Shown here piece by piece: positions 17,609-25,652 of a stretch of DNA of 64,000 bases. The notes under the pieces are model-generated. The model was not told the origin of the DNA and did no database searches. It saw only the letters and a list, made by a program, of their open reading frames with translations. The stretch comes from Treponema sp. (lineage in GTDB: Bacteria > Spirochaetota > Spirochaetia > Treponematales > Treponemataceae), in NCBI GenBank assembly GCA_017395545.1, contig JAFPUF010000064.1, forward strand, positions 29,311 to 93,310, written 5' to 3'. The first letter of the stretch is position 1. Each line of letters opens with the position of its first letter. A program made the position numbers and the translations under genes.

Positions 17609-19465
17609 CTAGCTTTTTGGATATGGACAGTAGATTGAGTTACCCGAAGCATCTCCCGCATCAACGACCGTTCTTTCCATTTCTATGATTTCATAAGAAT
17701 CGTTATTGTAGACTTTGAGTTTCTGGACTGCGGCTTCCATGGATTCATAATTCTCCTGGGAGTCGTCTTCCTTTGCAGAACCTGCCGCCCAGTAAACCGG
17801 AGAGTTATTTCGCAAACTTGCATACTCCTCAATATTTTCGCCAAAGTCAATGTTAAAGTCCGTATTTGATTTTAGTTCTCCTGTAATTGCGATTGCAGAA
17901 GCAGTCTTATCACTTGAGTTCAGGTTCATCTTGATAATGCCGTAGATTTCAGACTCGCCGCCTGTGTACAAAACCGAGTCATAAGCAATCGAAAGGGCAT
18001 ACTCCGTCGAAGAAGAAGATTTCGTGACCTCTGAAGTTTGAGCCGCCGCAATTACGTTCGCCTGTTTTTCAAAGCCTAAATCCGTAACGGAAATATAGTC
18101 TGAGCTTTGCGGAGTTTTATCCACGACCGCAAAACTGTCGCAGTCAAAAGTCTTGAATTTAAATCCGTCTGAAAGATTTAATGACGCCCCTGAAATAAGG
18201 CAGACCGGAATACCGTGAGAAGATGTATTTGAGTAAACCGTAGAAGAAGATACAAAGAAACTGACATTTGAGCCTGATACCCAGAGGGCATTGTCCCGGG
18301 AGTCAACGTCCTGTGCATCTGAAAGCGATTCTGTGGAAGAAAGTGAAATCTCACCGCCGACGAAAGCCCCGGAAACTGCGTCATGGGAGCCGTTCAGATA
18401 AACGCTCGCGGAAGTACCCAGCACATTCTGAATCTTTGTGTTAAGCGCATAGAATTCCGATCCGCCGACTGAAACAGGAGCCAGAGAATCAAGAGTTTTG
18501 CAGTCTTTGATTGTTACATTTTTCATGAAAAGTTTTGCACTGTTCTGAGACTCAATCAAGGGCGAAGAAGATGAAGCTGTTATGTTTTTGATTGTTAAAT
18601 CTTCAAGAACAAGAGTTGTAGAGCCATCGTCGTTCTGAATAAAGCAGTTTGTATGGGTAATGTCTTTTGAACTTGTGATTGTTCCGTTCTTAATCACAAG
18701 CGTTTTTCCGCTTGCAATAACGAAAAGCGGGTTTTCTTCTGAACCTTCGGCAGCTTCATCCCAGAACAAAGTATTTCCGTTCAGATTGAGGACAAGATTC
18801 TGGGTGACATACCACGGGTTATCCTGTGAATTCAGGCTGTTTTCCGTTGCAAGGAGGGTCTCTTTTATGTTTCCGTTGAAAGTTATCGTATTTTTTTCTG
18901 TATCGGAAGTAAGAGGATTTTCTTTTGCCGCAAGAAGGGCTGCTTGTAGCGTTTCATAGTCCGCGCCGTTGAACGAGACGTTTCCATCGTAAGTTACCGG
19001 CTCAGCAGGCTCAACTGGCGGATTGTCAGGTTCAGTTTCGCCACTTTTTGAACCGTCGTATTTTTTAATCAGAATTGTGACTCTTGTATTCTCACCGTTT
19101 TTGACAGCGACATTCTCTTTTGAACCGATACCCGCCGTCTCTCCGGATGACTTTTTTGCGATAACTTCGACAGCGTAAATTCCGCCCTCGATATTCTGGA
19201 ACGAAACTTCTTTTCCCGGCTCTCCTGTCTGCGAAAGTGCCTTTCCGGAATCATTTCTGTCAGTTCTTTTTACGGTGACAGTAAAAAAAGCCACTTCGCT
19301 TATCCAGGAAGGTGAATCAGAAGAATCTGCCGCTGCCCGGGAAGAAGGATTTGCCTCTGGAAGCCGGATTTTCAGAGCGGCAGAAGAATCAGAAAAGAAA
19401 TCTGAACATGAATTCAGAACCAGAACTAAAAAAAACGAGACGAAAAAAAGACAGAATTTTTTCAT
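17609..19465 (-). CDS. Large beta-helix lipoprotein heading the cobalamin operon
   Basis: 618 residues with a type II signal peptide (lipobox ending at Cys 20, VLNSCSD). Residues ~35-120 look like a small beta-sandwich (VTVKRTDRN, GIYAVEVIAKK), then a proline/glutamate linker, then from ~165 a long right-handed beta-helix: repeated short hydrophobic strands with turns (LVIKNGTITSS, LVLEDLTIKNI, LFMKNVTIKDC). Similar Treponema surface lipoproteins exist but their roles are mostly unknown. It has a good promoter and GGAGG, and cbiJ follows after 8 bases, so it leads the corrin operon. A surface adhesin or a corrinoid-related surface protein are both possible; sequence alone does not decide. Confidence 0.8.
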   Translation of the reverse strand: MKKFCLFFVSFFLVLVLNSCSDFFSDSSAALKIRLPEANPSSRAAADSSDSPSWISEVAFFTVTVKRTDRNDSGKALSQTGEPGKEVSFQNIEGGIYAVEVIAKKSSGETAGIGSKENVAVKNGENTRVTILIKKYDGSKSGETEPDNPPVEPAEPVTYDGNVSFNGADYETLQAALLAAKENPLTSDTEKNTITFNGNIKETLLATENSLNSQDNPWYVTQNLVLNLNGNTLFWDEAAEGSEENPLFVIASGKTLVIKNGTITSSKDITHTNCFIQNDDGSTTLVLEDLTIKNITASSSSPLIESQNSAKLFMKNVTIKDCKTLDSLAPVSVGGSEFYALNTKIQNVLGTSASVYLNGSHDAVSGAFVGGEISLSSTESLSDAQDVDSRDNALWVSGSNVSFFVSSSTVYSNTSSHGIPVCLISGASLNLSDGFKFKTFDCDSFAVVDKTPQSSDYISVTDLGFEKQANVIAAAQTSEVTKSSSSTEYALSIAYDSVLYTGGESEIYGIIKMNLNSSDKTASAIAITGELKSNTDFNIDFGENIEEYASLRNNSPVYWAAGSAKEDDSQENYESMEAAVQKLKVYNNDSYEIIEMERTVVDAGDASGNSIYCPYPKS

Positions 19466-19483
19466 ACAGCCTCCAGATTTTCA

Positions 19484-19512
19484 ATTATAAGACACATTTT
19501 TGATTTTCTCAA
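19484..19512 (-). promoter_or_regulatory. Promoter of the lipoprotein-cbiJ-cbiET-cbiA operon
   Basis: Minus strand TTGAGA, 17 bases, TATAAT, followed about 18 bases later by the ATG with a CTGGAGG ribosome binding site. There is too little leader for a cobalamin riboswitch and no B12-box sequence was seen. Confidence 0.75.
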
Positions 19513-19542
19513 AGAAAAACTTGCCCGAAACCTCTAAAACCT

Positions 19543-20742
19543 CTAGTTTCCAGAAGTGACTTTATGAAGGAATTTCAATTCTTTTTCTTCACCTGAAATA
19601 ACTGCGTAGAGGTCGAGGATTACTTCTCCGATTTTGTCTGTGGACTGATAGAGACTTTTCCCTGTCGTATAGATTTTTCCGGTTTTAACTGCCTTAAAGT
19701 CAGAAAAAAGCGGAGACTTTTCAAGAAGCTCCTCTTTTGAATGGAGAATATTGTCTATCGAAGAATTGTAAATCAGAATATCAGAATCAGCGCAGAAAGC
19801 ATAAAACTGCTCGAAAGAGACTGCAACCGACGGGCTTTTTGACTTGATGTTTCTGTCCGGGGAAGCATAGATTCCGCCCGCCATCTCAATCATCTTCACG
19901 ATATAATCGTCCCCGCCCCGGATTACGACAGAGCCCGACGGACTGACGTAAAAGAACGCGACTTTTGCCCGTTCGGAATCATCAGCAGCATCTGTGACCG
20001 TTTTTCCGCCGTTTTCAAAAAGAAACGACAGGGCAGAAATTTCTTTCTCAAAAAAAGCTTCGGCTTCGGCTTCTTTTCCTGTAAGGCAACCGTAAACTTT
20101 AACCCATTCAAGCCTTCCGAGCGGATTTTCCTCATAACTCGATTTATCAACGAAGACAGGAATTCCGAGAGACTCCAGCTTTTCTTTTATCTGAGGCGTG
20201 TGGTAAATCATCGTGGACTCTATTGCAAGCGGACAGTTTTCTTTCAGAAGAAGCTCAAAGTCAGGGGCATTGTACTTTCCGGCATAAAGGATTTTTCCTT
20301 CGCTCATTGCCTTTTTTGCCTCTTCAACATACCAGTCTTTTTTCTGAACCGATGAAAAGCGTATTTTGTCAAGAGAATCAATTGCAGAGAAAAGGCTCAT
20401 GACACCAGTTGCGGCAAGATAAGTCTTTTCGAGCGGGATTCTCACTGCGGTGATGTTTTCAGGAAGATTTTCGGGAGAAGTAGTGTTTTCCGGAAGAAGA
20501 AGAAAACGCTCTGTTCCAGAAACCGTCAGAAGATATATTGATGAAGAATCAGAATCATAAGAATCAATTTTGAATTCTTTCGCAAACTTCAGGGGAAGCG
20601 TACTTCTGTATGAAAAGCCGTCAATTTGTACGGGAGAAGACGATTCCGGGGAATATTTTGTGCAGGAAATAAATGCGTTCAGAATCAAAACAGGGAGAAA
20701 GATTTTTATAAGCACAGAAATGAAACAATTCTTTTTTTTCAT
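19543..20742 (-). CDS. BtuF/FhuD-type metal-chelate-binding lipoprotein
   Basis: 399 residues, lipobox ending at Cys 27 (NAFISCTKY). The remainder matches the helical-backbone periplasmic binding protein family for cobalamin, haem or siderophores: ILYAGKYNAPDFELLL, PLAIESTMIYHTPQIKEKLE, GIPVFVDKSSYEENPLGRLE, and a second lobe with VAFFYVSPSGSVVIRGGDDY. It is exported and membrane-anchored, delivering substrate to an ABC importer that is not in this window. Its position just upstream of the corrin genes favours cobinamide/cobalamin or cobalt chelate. It lacks a Shine-Dalgarno and its -10 lies 8 bases before the ATG, suggesting a nearly leaderless message. Confidence 0.85.
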   Translation of the reverse strand: MKKKNCFISVLIKIFLPVLILNAFISCTKYSPESSSPVQIDGFSYRSTLPLKFAKEFKIDSYDSDSSSIYLLTVSGTERFLLLPENTTSPENLPENITAVRIPLEKTYLAATGVMSLFSAIDSLDKIRFSSVQKKDWYVEEAKKAMSEGKILYAGKYNAPDFELLLKENCPLAIESTMIYHTPQIKEKLESLGIPVFVDKSSYEENPLGRLEWVKVYGCLTGKEAEAEAFFEKEISALSFLFENGGKTVTDAADDSERAKVAFFYVSPSGSVVIRGGDDYIVKMIEMAGGIYASPDRNIKSKSPSVAVSFEQFYAFCADSDILIYNSSIDNILHSKEELLEKSPLFSDFKAVKTGKIYTTGKSLYQSTDKIGEVILDLYAVISGEEKELKFLHKVTSGN

Positions 20743-20750
20743 ACAGAATG

Positions 20751-20779
20751 AGGATAGTAGATTGAGAAGGAAGTTTCAA
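20751..20779 (-). promoter_or_regulatory. Promoter of the BtuF-like gene, nearly leaderless
   Basis: Minus strand TTGAAA, 17 bases, TATCCT, then 8 bases to the ATG. No ribosome binding site can be placed between them. Confidence 0.55.
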
Positions 20780-20842
20780 CTTTCTGTAATGCGTTTGCCC
20801 TGACATAACGGTTCAGAACCCTAGAATTTTCCTGATATTTTG

Positions 20843-20851
20843 TGGTAGAAT
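20843..20851 (+). promoter_or_regulatory. Extended -10 promoter of uraA
   Basis: TGGTAGAAT is an extended -10 element 20 bases before the uraA ATG, with AAGAGG between them as ribosome binding site. No good -35 was found. Confidence 0.5.
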
Positions 20852-20871
20852 TGGCGCTTAAGAGGTAAAAA

Positions 20872-22230
20872 ATGGAATTAGTTTACGGAATTAAGGACAG
20901 ACCTTCAATCGGCAAGGTCTTTTTATTTGCCCTTCAGCAGCTCCTTGCTGTTATGGCGGCAACCATCGCAGTTCCTGCAATCGTCGGTAACGGTCTCACG
21001 GCTTCTGCAGCCCTTTTCGGCGCTGGTGTCGGAACTTTCATCTATTTGATTTTCACAAAAAGCGCAAGCCCTGTCTTTTTGGGAAGTTCATTCGCCTTCA
21101 TCGGCTCGATGTTCTCTGCTTTCGGCGGAGCGGCTTCTCTTTCTGTCGGCTACTGGGGCTTAATCATCGGTTCAATGATGGCAGGTATTGTCTACATCAT
21201 CATCGCCCTTGCCGTCAAATTCTTCGGTATCTCATGGATTGACAAGCTCATTCCTCCTGTAATCATCGGTCCTACAGTCGCAATCATCGGTCTTTCCCTT
21301 TCAGCAAATGCTATCGGCGACCTCATGAAACCAAGCATCGAAGGCGGCAGCACTTATGTTGCCCTTATCTGCGGTCTGTGCACACTGTTCGTCACGATGC
21401 TCTGTTCTGTTTACGGTTCAAAAATAGGAAAACTCATTCCTTTCATTCAGGGAATCTTAGCCGGATACGCTCTTGCCTCAATCTTCGCGGTTATCGGACA
21501 CGTAACAAACAATCCGTCACTCATCGTAATCAACTACTCAGCACTCTCTTCGCTTGATTTCTCGAAATTCTCAAGTTTCCTTTCTCTCCCGAAATTCACT
21601 TTCCTTCTGGGTGGTTCTGAGGGCTTGAAAGGTGTCACCAGCACTTATCTTCTCACAATTTTCGCAGCTTATGTTCCTGTCGCTTTCGTAGTTTTCGCAG
21701 AGCATCTTGCAGACCACAAAAACCTTTCTTCAATCGTCGGCGTCAACCTGCTCGAAAATCCTGGCCTCACACGAACACTTCTTGGTGACGGCGTCGGAAC
21801 TTTCATTTCAACACTCTTCGGCGGCTGTCCGAACACAACTTACGGAGAATCAATCGGCTGCGTCGCAATCACACGAAACGCTTCGACAATCTCAATCTGG
21901 GGCTGTGCAATTCTCTGTATCGCAGTCAGCCTTATCACGCCGCTCGTAGCCTTCCTTGAGACTATTCCGAACTGCGTAATGGGCGGTGTCTGTGTCGCAC
22001 TCTACGGATTCATCGCAGTTTCCGGCCTTAAAATGTTCCAGCAGGTCGATTTGAACAAAAACCGAAACCTCTTCGTCGCAAGCGTAATCCTTATCACGGG
22101 TGTCGGCGGAATGGTCATAAAATTCGGCAAAGTCGAAATCAGAACTGTCGCCTGTGCATTGATTCTCGGAATCATCACAAACGTAATTCTCGCACCAAGT
22201 GAAAAAAAAGAAGCAAAAGTTTCTGAATAA
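20872..22230 (+). CDS. uraA: Uracil permease (NCS2 family)
   Basis: Proton-coupled inner-membrane importer of uracil or a related nucleobase. 452 residues with about 12-14 membrane helices. Family motifs visible are QQLLAVMAATIAVPAIVG at the start, the helix 3 region PVFLGSSFAFIGSM, VIIGPTVAIIGLSLS, and the substrate-binding helix 10 region CPNTTYGESIGCVAITR. The UraA-like NTTYGE signature favours uracil over xanthine. AAGAGG precedes the ATG. It is transcribed alone, ending in a clear terminator. Functionally it pairs with the uracil phosphoribosyltransferase 18 kb away. Confidence 0.95.
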   Translation: MELVYGIKDRPSIGKVFLFALQQLLAVMAATIAVPAIVGNGLTASAALFGAGVGTFIYLIFTKSASPVFLGSSFAFIGSMFSAFGGAASLSVGYWGLIIGSMMAGIVYIIIALAVKFFGISWIDKLIPPVIIGPTVAIIGLSLSANAIGDLMKPSIEGGSTYVALICGLCTLFVTMLCSVYGSKIGKLIPFIQGILAGYALASIFAVIGHVTNNPSLIVINYSALSSLDFSKFSSFLSLPKFTFLLGGSEGLKGVTSTYLLTIFAAYVPVAFVVFAEHLADHKNLSSIVGVNLLENPGLTRTLLGDGVGTFISTLFGGCPNTTYGESIGCVAITRNASTISIWGCAILCIAVSLITPLVAFLETIPNCVMGGVCVALYGFIAVSGLKMFQQVDLNKNRNLFVASVILITGVGGMVIKFGKVEIRTVACALILGIITNVILAPSEKKEAKVSE

Positions 22231-22267
22231 ATAGTCAGATTAAGTTTCAACAGCTGACACAAAAAAA

Positions 22268-22311
22268 AGCCGGTTCACTTCACCATTCACGGCACGGACC
22301 GGCTGATTTTT
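22268..22311 (+). terminator. Terminator of uraA
   Basis: Stem AGCCGGTTC / GGACCGGCT with about 19 bases of loop, then a short T-rich tract (GATTTTTG). An alternative pairing of GGCAC (22291-22295) with GTGCC (22316-22320) also exists. Confidence 0.7.
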
Positions 22312-22338
22312 GCCAGTGCCTCCCTATAAGTGCAACCC

Positions 22339-22367
22339 TTTACACAACCGCCTCACCTGCTTAAAAT
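22339..22367 (+). promoter_or_regulatory. Promoter of lipoprotein gene, predicted leaderless
   Basis: TTTACA, 17 bases, TAAAAT; only 6 bases then precede the ATG at 22374. The expected transcription start coincides with the start codon. Confidence 0.7.
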
Positions 22368-22373
22368 AAACTT

Positions 22374-23249
22374 ATGAAAAAATCAATAAACTTTATCTGG
22401 AAGACAGCGGGTCTCCTTGTTTTTTCCCTGTTTCTGACTCTTTTTTCAGGCTGTGCGTCAACGGATATTAAAAAAAATGCCGTAAGTGACCTGGCAGAAA
22501 AAATCACCGGAAAATGGATTTTAACGGAAGCAGACGGTAAGCCAGTCCCAACCAACGCTAAAATAGTCCACACTTTTGAGTCTGCGACAGAAGGCTACAT
22601 CAGCTCGTACAATCTTGATTTCACCGAAAACTACAAAAAGTGGAATGACCGGGTTCCGTGTTACCTTGAAATCAGCGGCAACATAATTACAATGACCGGT
22701 CAGCTTGATAAAGGAATCACTTTTGAGGCGGAAGTTGATGTCAAGTCCATCACCGCCACAGAAATGATTTCAGACCTGAAATACAGCGTCTATAACCAGA
22801 GCGAACTGCTTTTTGTCAGGGAACAGTCTGTAGTATCAAAAAAACTCCCAGTCGACTACGCAGGGGAAATTCTTGGCTGCTGGGAAGGATGCAGCACCGG
22901 TGAACATTCAGAATATGACGACGAAAAAAAACACCGATGGCAGTACAATTCTGACGGCACTTATATCTATTATTCCCGGAATTTACGCGGCGAATGGACT
23001 GATTTCGAAAACGAATACGCCTTTTATGCAATTGACGGAAATCTTCTGTGCATGAGGTGGAAGAATCCCGGCAAAAATGAAAAAGAACACCGCGAATGGT
23101 GGGAAATTTCTTCTATCGAAAATAATGAAATGAAATGGACGGGACTTCGCATGCGTTCAGACGGAACGACAGGCCGCACATCGTTCTCAATGACCAGGAC
23201 AGATGTTTCCGAAACCAGAACTTCGTCTCAGAAAAAACCGGTATTCTAG
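22374..23249 (+). CDS. Lipoprotein with two lipocalin-like segments, function unknown
   Basis: 291 residues. Signal peptide with lipobox LFSGCAS (Cys near 26). Two segments begin in similar ways: ITGKWILTEADGK (around residue 44) and EILGCWEGCSTGE (around 165), each followed by beta-rich sequence, as in duplicated lipocalin-like domains. The second includes RWQYNSDGTYIYYS. Not assigned to a named family. It has its own promoter directly abutting the ATG and is followed by ilvH after 53 bases. Confidence 0.75.
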   Translation: MKKSINFIWKTAGLLVFSLFLTLFSGCASTDIKKNAVSDLAEKITGKWILTEADGKPVPTNAKIVHTFESATEGYISSYNLDFTENYKKWNDRVPCYLEISGNIITMTGQLDKGITFEAEVDVKSITATEMISDLKYSVYNQSELLFVREQSVVSKKLPVDYAGEILGCWEGCSTGEHSEYDDEKKHRWQYNSDGTYIYYSRNLRGEWTDFENEYAFYAIDGNLLCMRWKNPGKNEKEHREWWEISSIENNEMKWTGLRMRSDGTTGRTSFSMTRTDVSETRTSSQKKPVF

Positions 23250-23302
23250 CAAGTTTTTAACAAATATGATATTCTGACCAAAACAAAAAAAAGGAAGAAA
23301 CC

Positions 23303-23794
23303 ATGAAAAAATATGTACTTTCAGTTCTTGTTGAAGACCATGCGGGCGTTTTGAGCCGTGTCTCAGGCTTGTTCAGCCGAAGAGGATTCAACATCGACTC
23401 CCTCACAGTCTGCGAAACATACAATCCTGGTCAGTCACGCATGACCATCGTCGTTCAGGGAGATGAATACGTTCTTGAACAAATCAAAAAACAGCTTTCA
23501 AAACTCGTTGAAGTCATCTCTATCACGCACTGCCACAAGGAATCTTCAACTCAGCGCGAAATGGCCCTCATCAAGGTAAAGGCCAGCGGAACTGACAGGG
23601 CAGTCATCATCGAAACCTGCGATATTTTCCGCGCACATATCGTCGACGTTTCCCAGAACTCAGTCATCGTAGAAGCAACCGGAAGCGAAGAAAAAATCTC
23701 AAGCCTCATCCGCCTTCTCGAACCGTACGGAATCCTCGAACTCTGCAAAACCGGTCTCACAGCAATGGGACGCGGTGAAGAAGTCCTTAAATAA
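23303..23794 (+). CDS. ilvH: Acetolactate synthase small (regulatory) subunit
   Basis: Regulatory subunit of acetohydroxyacid synthase for branched-chain amino acids; binds valine through its ACT domain and activates the catalytic subunit. 163 residues, the normal size. The N-terminal ACT domain is clear (LSVLVEDHAGVLSRVSGLFS, RRGFNIDSLTV) and the C-terminal half keeps MALIKVKAS and the late GILELCKTGLTAMGRG. AAAGGAAG precedes the ATG. The catalytic subunit gene is not adjacent, which is unusual; it must be elsewhere on the chromosome. Confidence 0.94.
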   Translation: MKKYVLSVLVEDHAGVLSRVSGLFSRRGFNIDSLTVCETYNPGQSRMTIVVQGDEYVLEQIKKQLSKLVEVISITHCHKESSTQREMALIKVKASGTDRAVIIETCDIFRAHIVDVSQNSVIVEATGSEEKISSLIRLLEPYGILELCKTGLTAMGRGEEVLK

Positions 23795-23825
23795 AAGAAA
23801 ACACAGGATTCTCCATATAAAAGTT

Positions 23826-23874
23826 CACCCCTGAAGCCAGATAAAAGAAATCGGTTTCAGGGGTGTGTTTTTTT
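23826..23874 (+). terminator. Terminator of ilvH
   Basis: A 13-bp stem (CACCCCTGAAGCC with GGTTTCAGGGGTG, one wobble pair), a 14-base loop and a run of T. It lies between ilvH and the convergent SPFH gene. Confidence 0.85.
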
Positions 23875-23884
23875 GTCTTTTTTA

Positions 23885-25471
23885 CTATTCAGCGTTTTCT
23901 TCTGATTTCTTAGATTTTCCGCTCTTTACCGAAACTTCCGCACCATTCAAATTTATATTCTTAGTGACTTTCGCATCGTAAGTGTTTGCTTTCATAATCT
24001 CAGAAAAATCAACGCCGGTTGCCTCGCTCATCGTGTCAAAAACCTGCTTCATAATCACGGGCATTGAACTTGAGACCTGTGAAACGCCGTTTCCGCCCTC
24101 GCCTGTCGTTCCGTAAATATTGATTTTATCAATCTGACCAAGCGGTTTTGCGATTTCAGCGGCCATCTGAGGCATGATTTTAATCATCATCTCAGCCATT
24201 GCAGCACCGTTGTATTTTTTGTAAGCTTCGGCTTTTTTGTCCATTGCGAGAGCCTCTGCCTCACCTTTTGCCCGAATCGCTTCAGCCTCAGCCTTACCTT
24301 TTGCGGCGATACCTTCAGCCTCAGCCTTCAGTTTTGCAGCGATTCCGGCCGCCTCAGCCTCAGCCTTTGATTTTACGGCAGCTGCTTCCTGCTCAGCCGA
24401 ATATTTCTGTGCGTCGGCAAGTTTCATCTGAGCGGCAGCCTTCTGCTCCTGCTCGTACTTGTCAGCCTCAGCGTTTTTCTGGCGTTTGATAAGTTCGGCC
24501 TCTGCGTTCTTCTCGGCCTTGTATTTTTCTGCATCAGCGAGCTTGTTCATCGTAGCCTGGAGTTCCTGCTCACGGATTGAGACTTCCTTGCTCTTGAGGT
24601 CTGCTTCCCTCTCTGCCTTTGCAATCTGGGCGTTCACGGTTGCAGTCTGGATTGTTTTTTCCTGCTCCTGCTTCTGGATTTCGTAAGCGGCGTCTGCGAT
24701 AGCGTTTGCCGTGTCGCTCTCTTTCTTAAGGTTTGCTTTTTTGATTGCAAGCTCGTTCTGCTTTTCGGCGATTTCAGCATCTGCAGCAACACGGGCTTCG
24801 TTTGCGGCTTTGTCTGCCTCAGCCTGTGCGATTGCGATTTCTTTTTCTGCAGTTGCCTTTGCGATTGCGGCATTTTTCTTAATCATCGAGGTGTTGTCCA
24901 TACCCATGTCGTTGATTAAGCCGTGCTCATCAATTACATTCTGAATATTGCACGAAAGAATCTCGATACCGAGTGCTTCCATATCGCGTGCAGCCTTTGC
25001 CATCACCTGATCAGAAAACTTGTCACGGTCAGTGTTGATTGTCTTGAGGTCGAGGGTGCCGATAATCTCGCGCATGTTTCCCTGAAGGGAATCCTCAAGT
25101 TCATCAGCGATTGAGTCAGGATTTTTGTTAAGAAAGTTCTTTGCGGCAAGCTGAATTCCGTCAGGGTCGCTCTTCACGCGGACTTTTGCGATTGCATCGA
25201 CTTTTACATTGATAAAATCCTGTGTCGGAATGAAAGTATCAGTCTTAATGTCAACGGAAATCTGTCCGAGATAAATTTCGTCTACGCGCTCAAGGAAAGG
25301 AATTCTCCAGCCCGCACGACCAGCCAGAACGCGGGGTACTTTTCTCACGCCGGAAATAATCTTTGCGACATCAGGCGGAGCCTTAGTGTAGCCCACAAAG
25401 AACAGAATCAGAATGAACGCAGTAATCACGCCCACAGCCCAGTAAAAATACTCAGAATAAATAAAATCCAT
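23885..25471 (-). CDS. Flotillin-like SPFH/band-7 protein
   Basis: Membrane-microdomain scaffold of the flotillin family. 528 residues from the ATG at 25471, chosen because TAAGGAG lies just upstream; an apparent N-terminal extension of 31 residues would run through the intergenic region. One N-terminal membrane helix (~10-32) is followed by the SPFH domain (VPRVLAGRAGWRIPFLERVD, then DKFSDQVMAKAARDMEALGIEI), a long alanine/glutamate-rich coiled coil with AEAEA repeats (~205-430), and a C-terminal MIKIMPQMAAEIAKPLGQID segment like that of flotillins. No NfeD-type partner gene is adjacent. Confidence 0.92.
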   Translation of the reverse strand: MDFIYSEYFYWAVGVITAFILILFFVGYTKAPPDVAKIISGVRKVPRVLAGRAGWRIPFLERVDEIYLGQISVDIKTDTFIPTQDFINVKVDAIAKVRVKSDPDGIQLAAKNFLNKNPDSIADELEDSLQGNMREIIGTLDLKTINTDRDKFSDQVMAKAARDMEALGIEILSCNIQNVIDEHGLINDMGMDNTSMIKKNAAIAKATAEKEIAIAQAEADKAANEARVAADAEIAEKQNELAIKKANLKKESDTANAIADAAYEIQKQEQEKTIQTATVNAQIAKAEREADLKSKEVSIREQELQATMNKLADAEKYKAEKNAEAELIKRQKNAEADKYEQEQKAAAQMKLADAQKYSAEQEAAAVKSKAEAEAAGIAAKLKAEAEGIAAKGKAEAEAIRAKGEAEALAMDKKAEAYKKYNGAAMAEMMIKIMPQMAAEIAKPLGQIDKINIYGTTGEGGNGVSQVSSSMPVIMKQVFDTMSEATGVDFSEIMKANTYDAKVTKNINLNGAEVSVKSGKSKKSEENAE

Positions 25472-25540
25472 TTCAGGTCTCCTTATGGATTTTATTATAG
25501 TAAAAACACAGAAGAATAAAAAGAAAAAAAATAAAAAAAT

Positions 25541-25607
25541 AACCACAGATTTCACAGATGGCACAGATTATAATTTTCAATCTGTGTAATCCGTGTAATC
25601 TGTGGTT
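25541..25607. repeat. 67-bp palindrome made of CACAGAT sub-repeats; terminator of flgDE
   Basis: Outer arms AACCACAGATT and AATCTGTGGTT pair perfectly. Inner CACAGAT units on the left face GTGTAAT/TCTGTG units on the right. Read on the minus strand the hairpin is followed by a run of T (complement of 25530-25540), so it can act as a rho-independent terminator after flgE. A similar element lies at 63891-63960. Confidence 0.8.
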
Positions 25608-25615
25608 TTTCATTC

Positions 25616-25650
25616 TGCATTATGCATTATGAACTATGCATTATGCACTA
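25616..25650. repeat. Five-unit heptamer repeat array after flgE
   Basis: Units TGCATTA, TGCATTA, TGAACTA, TGCATTA, TGCACTA lie directly between the flgE stop codon and the CACAGAT palindrome. Same period and base pattern as the array inside cbiA. Confidence 0.75.
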
Positions 25651-25652
25651 AC

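Noticed and set aside
20743..20871. Possible cobalamin riboswitch between the BtuF-like gene and uraA
   Set aside because: The gap is only 129 bases, the promoter lies next to the BtuF-like ATG, and no B12-box was found.
24200..24900. Repetitive AEAEA-coding region that could be taken for a tandem DNA repeat
   Set aside because: It is the coiled coil of the SPFH protein, in frame and typical of flotillins.
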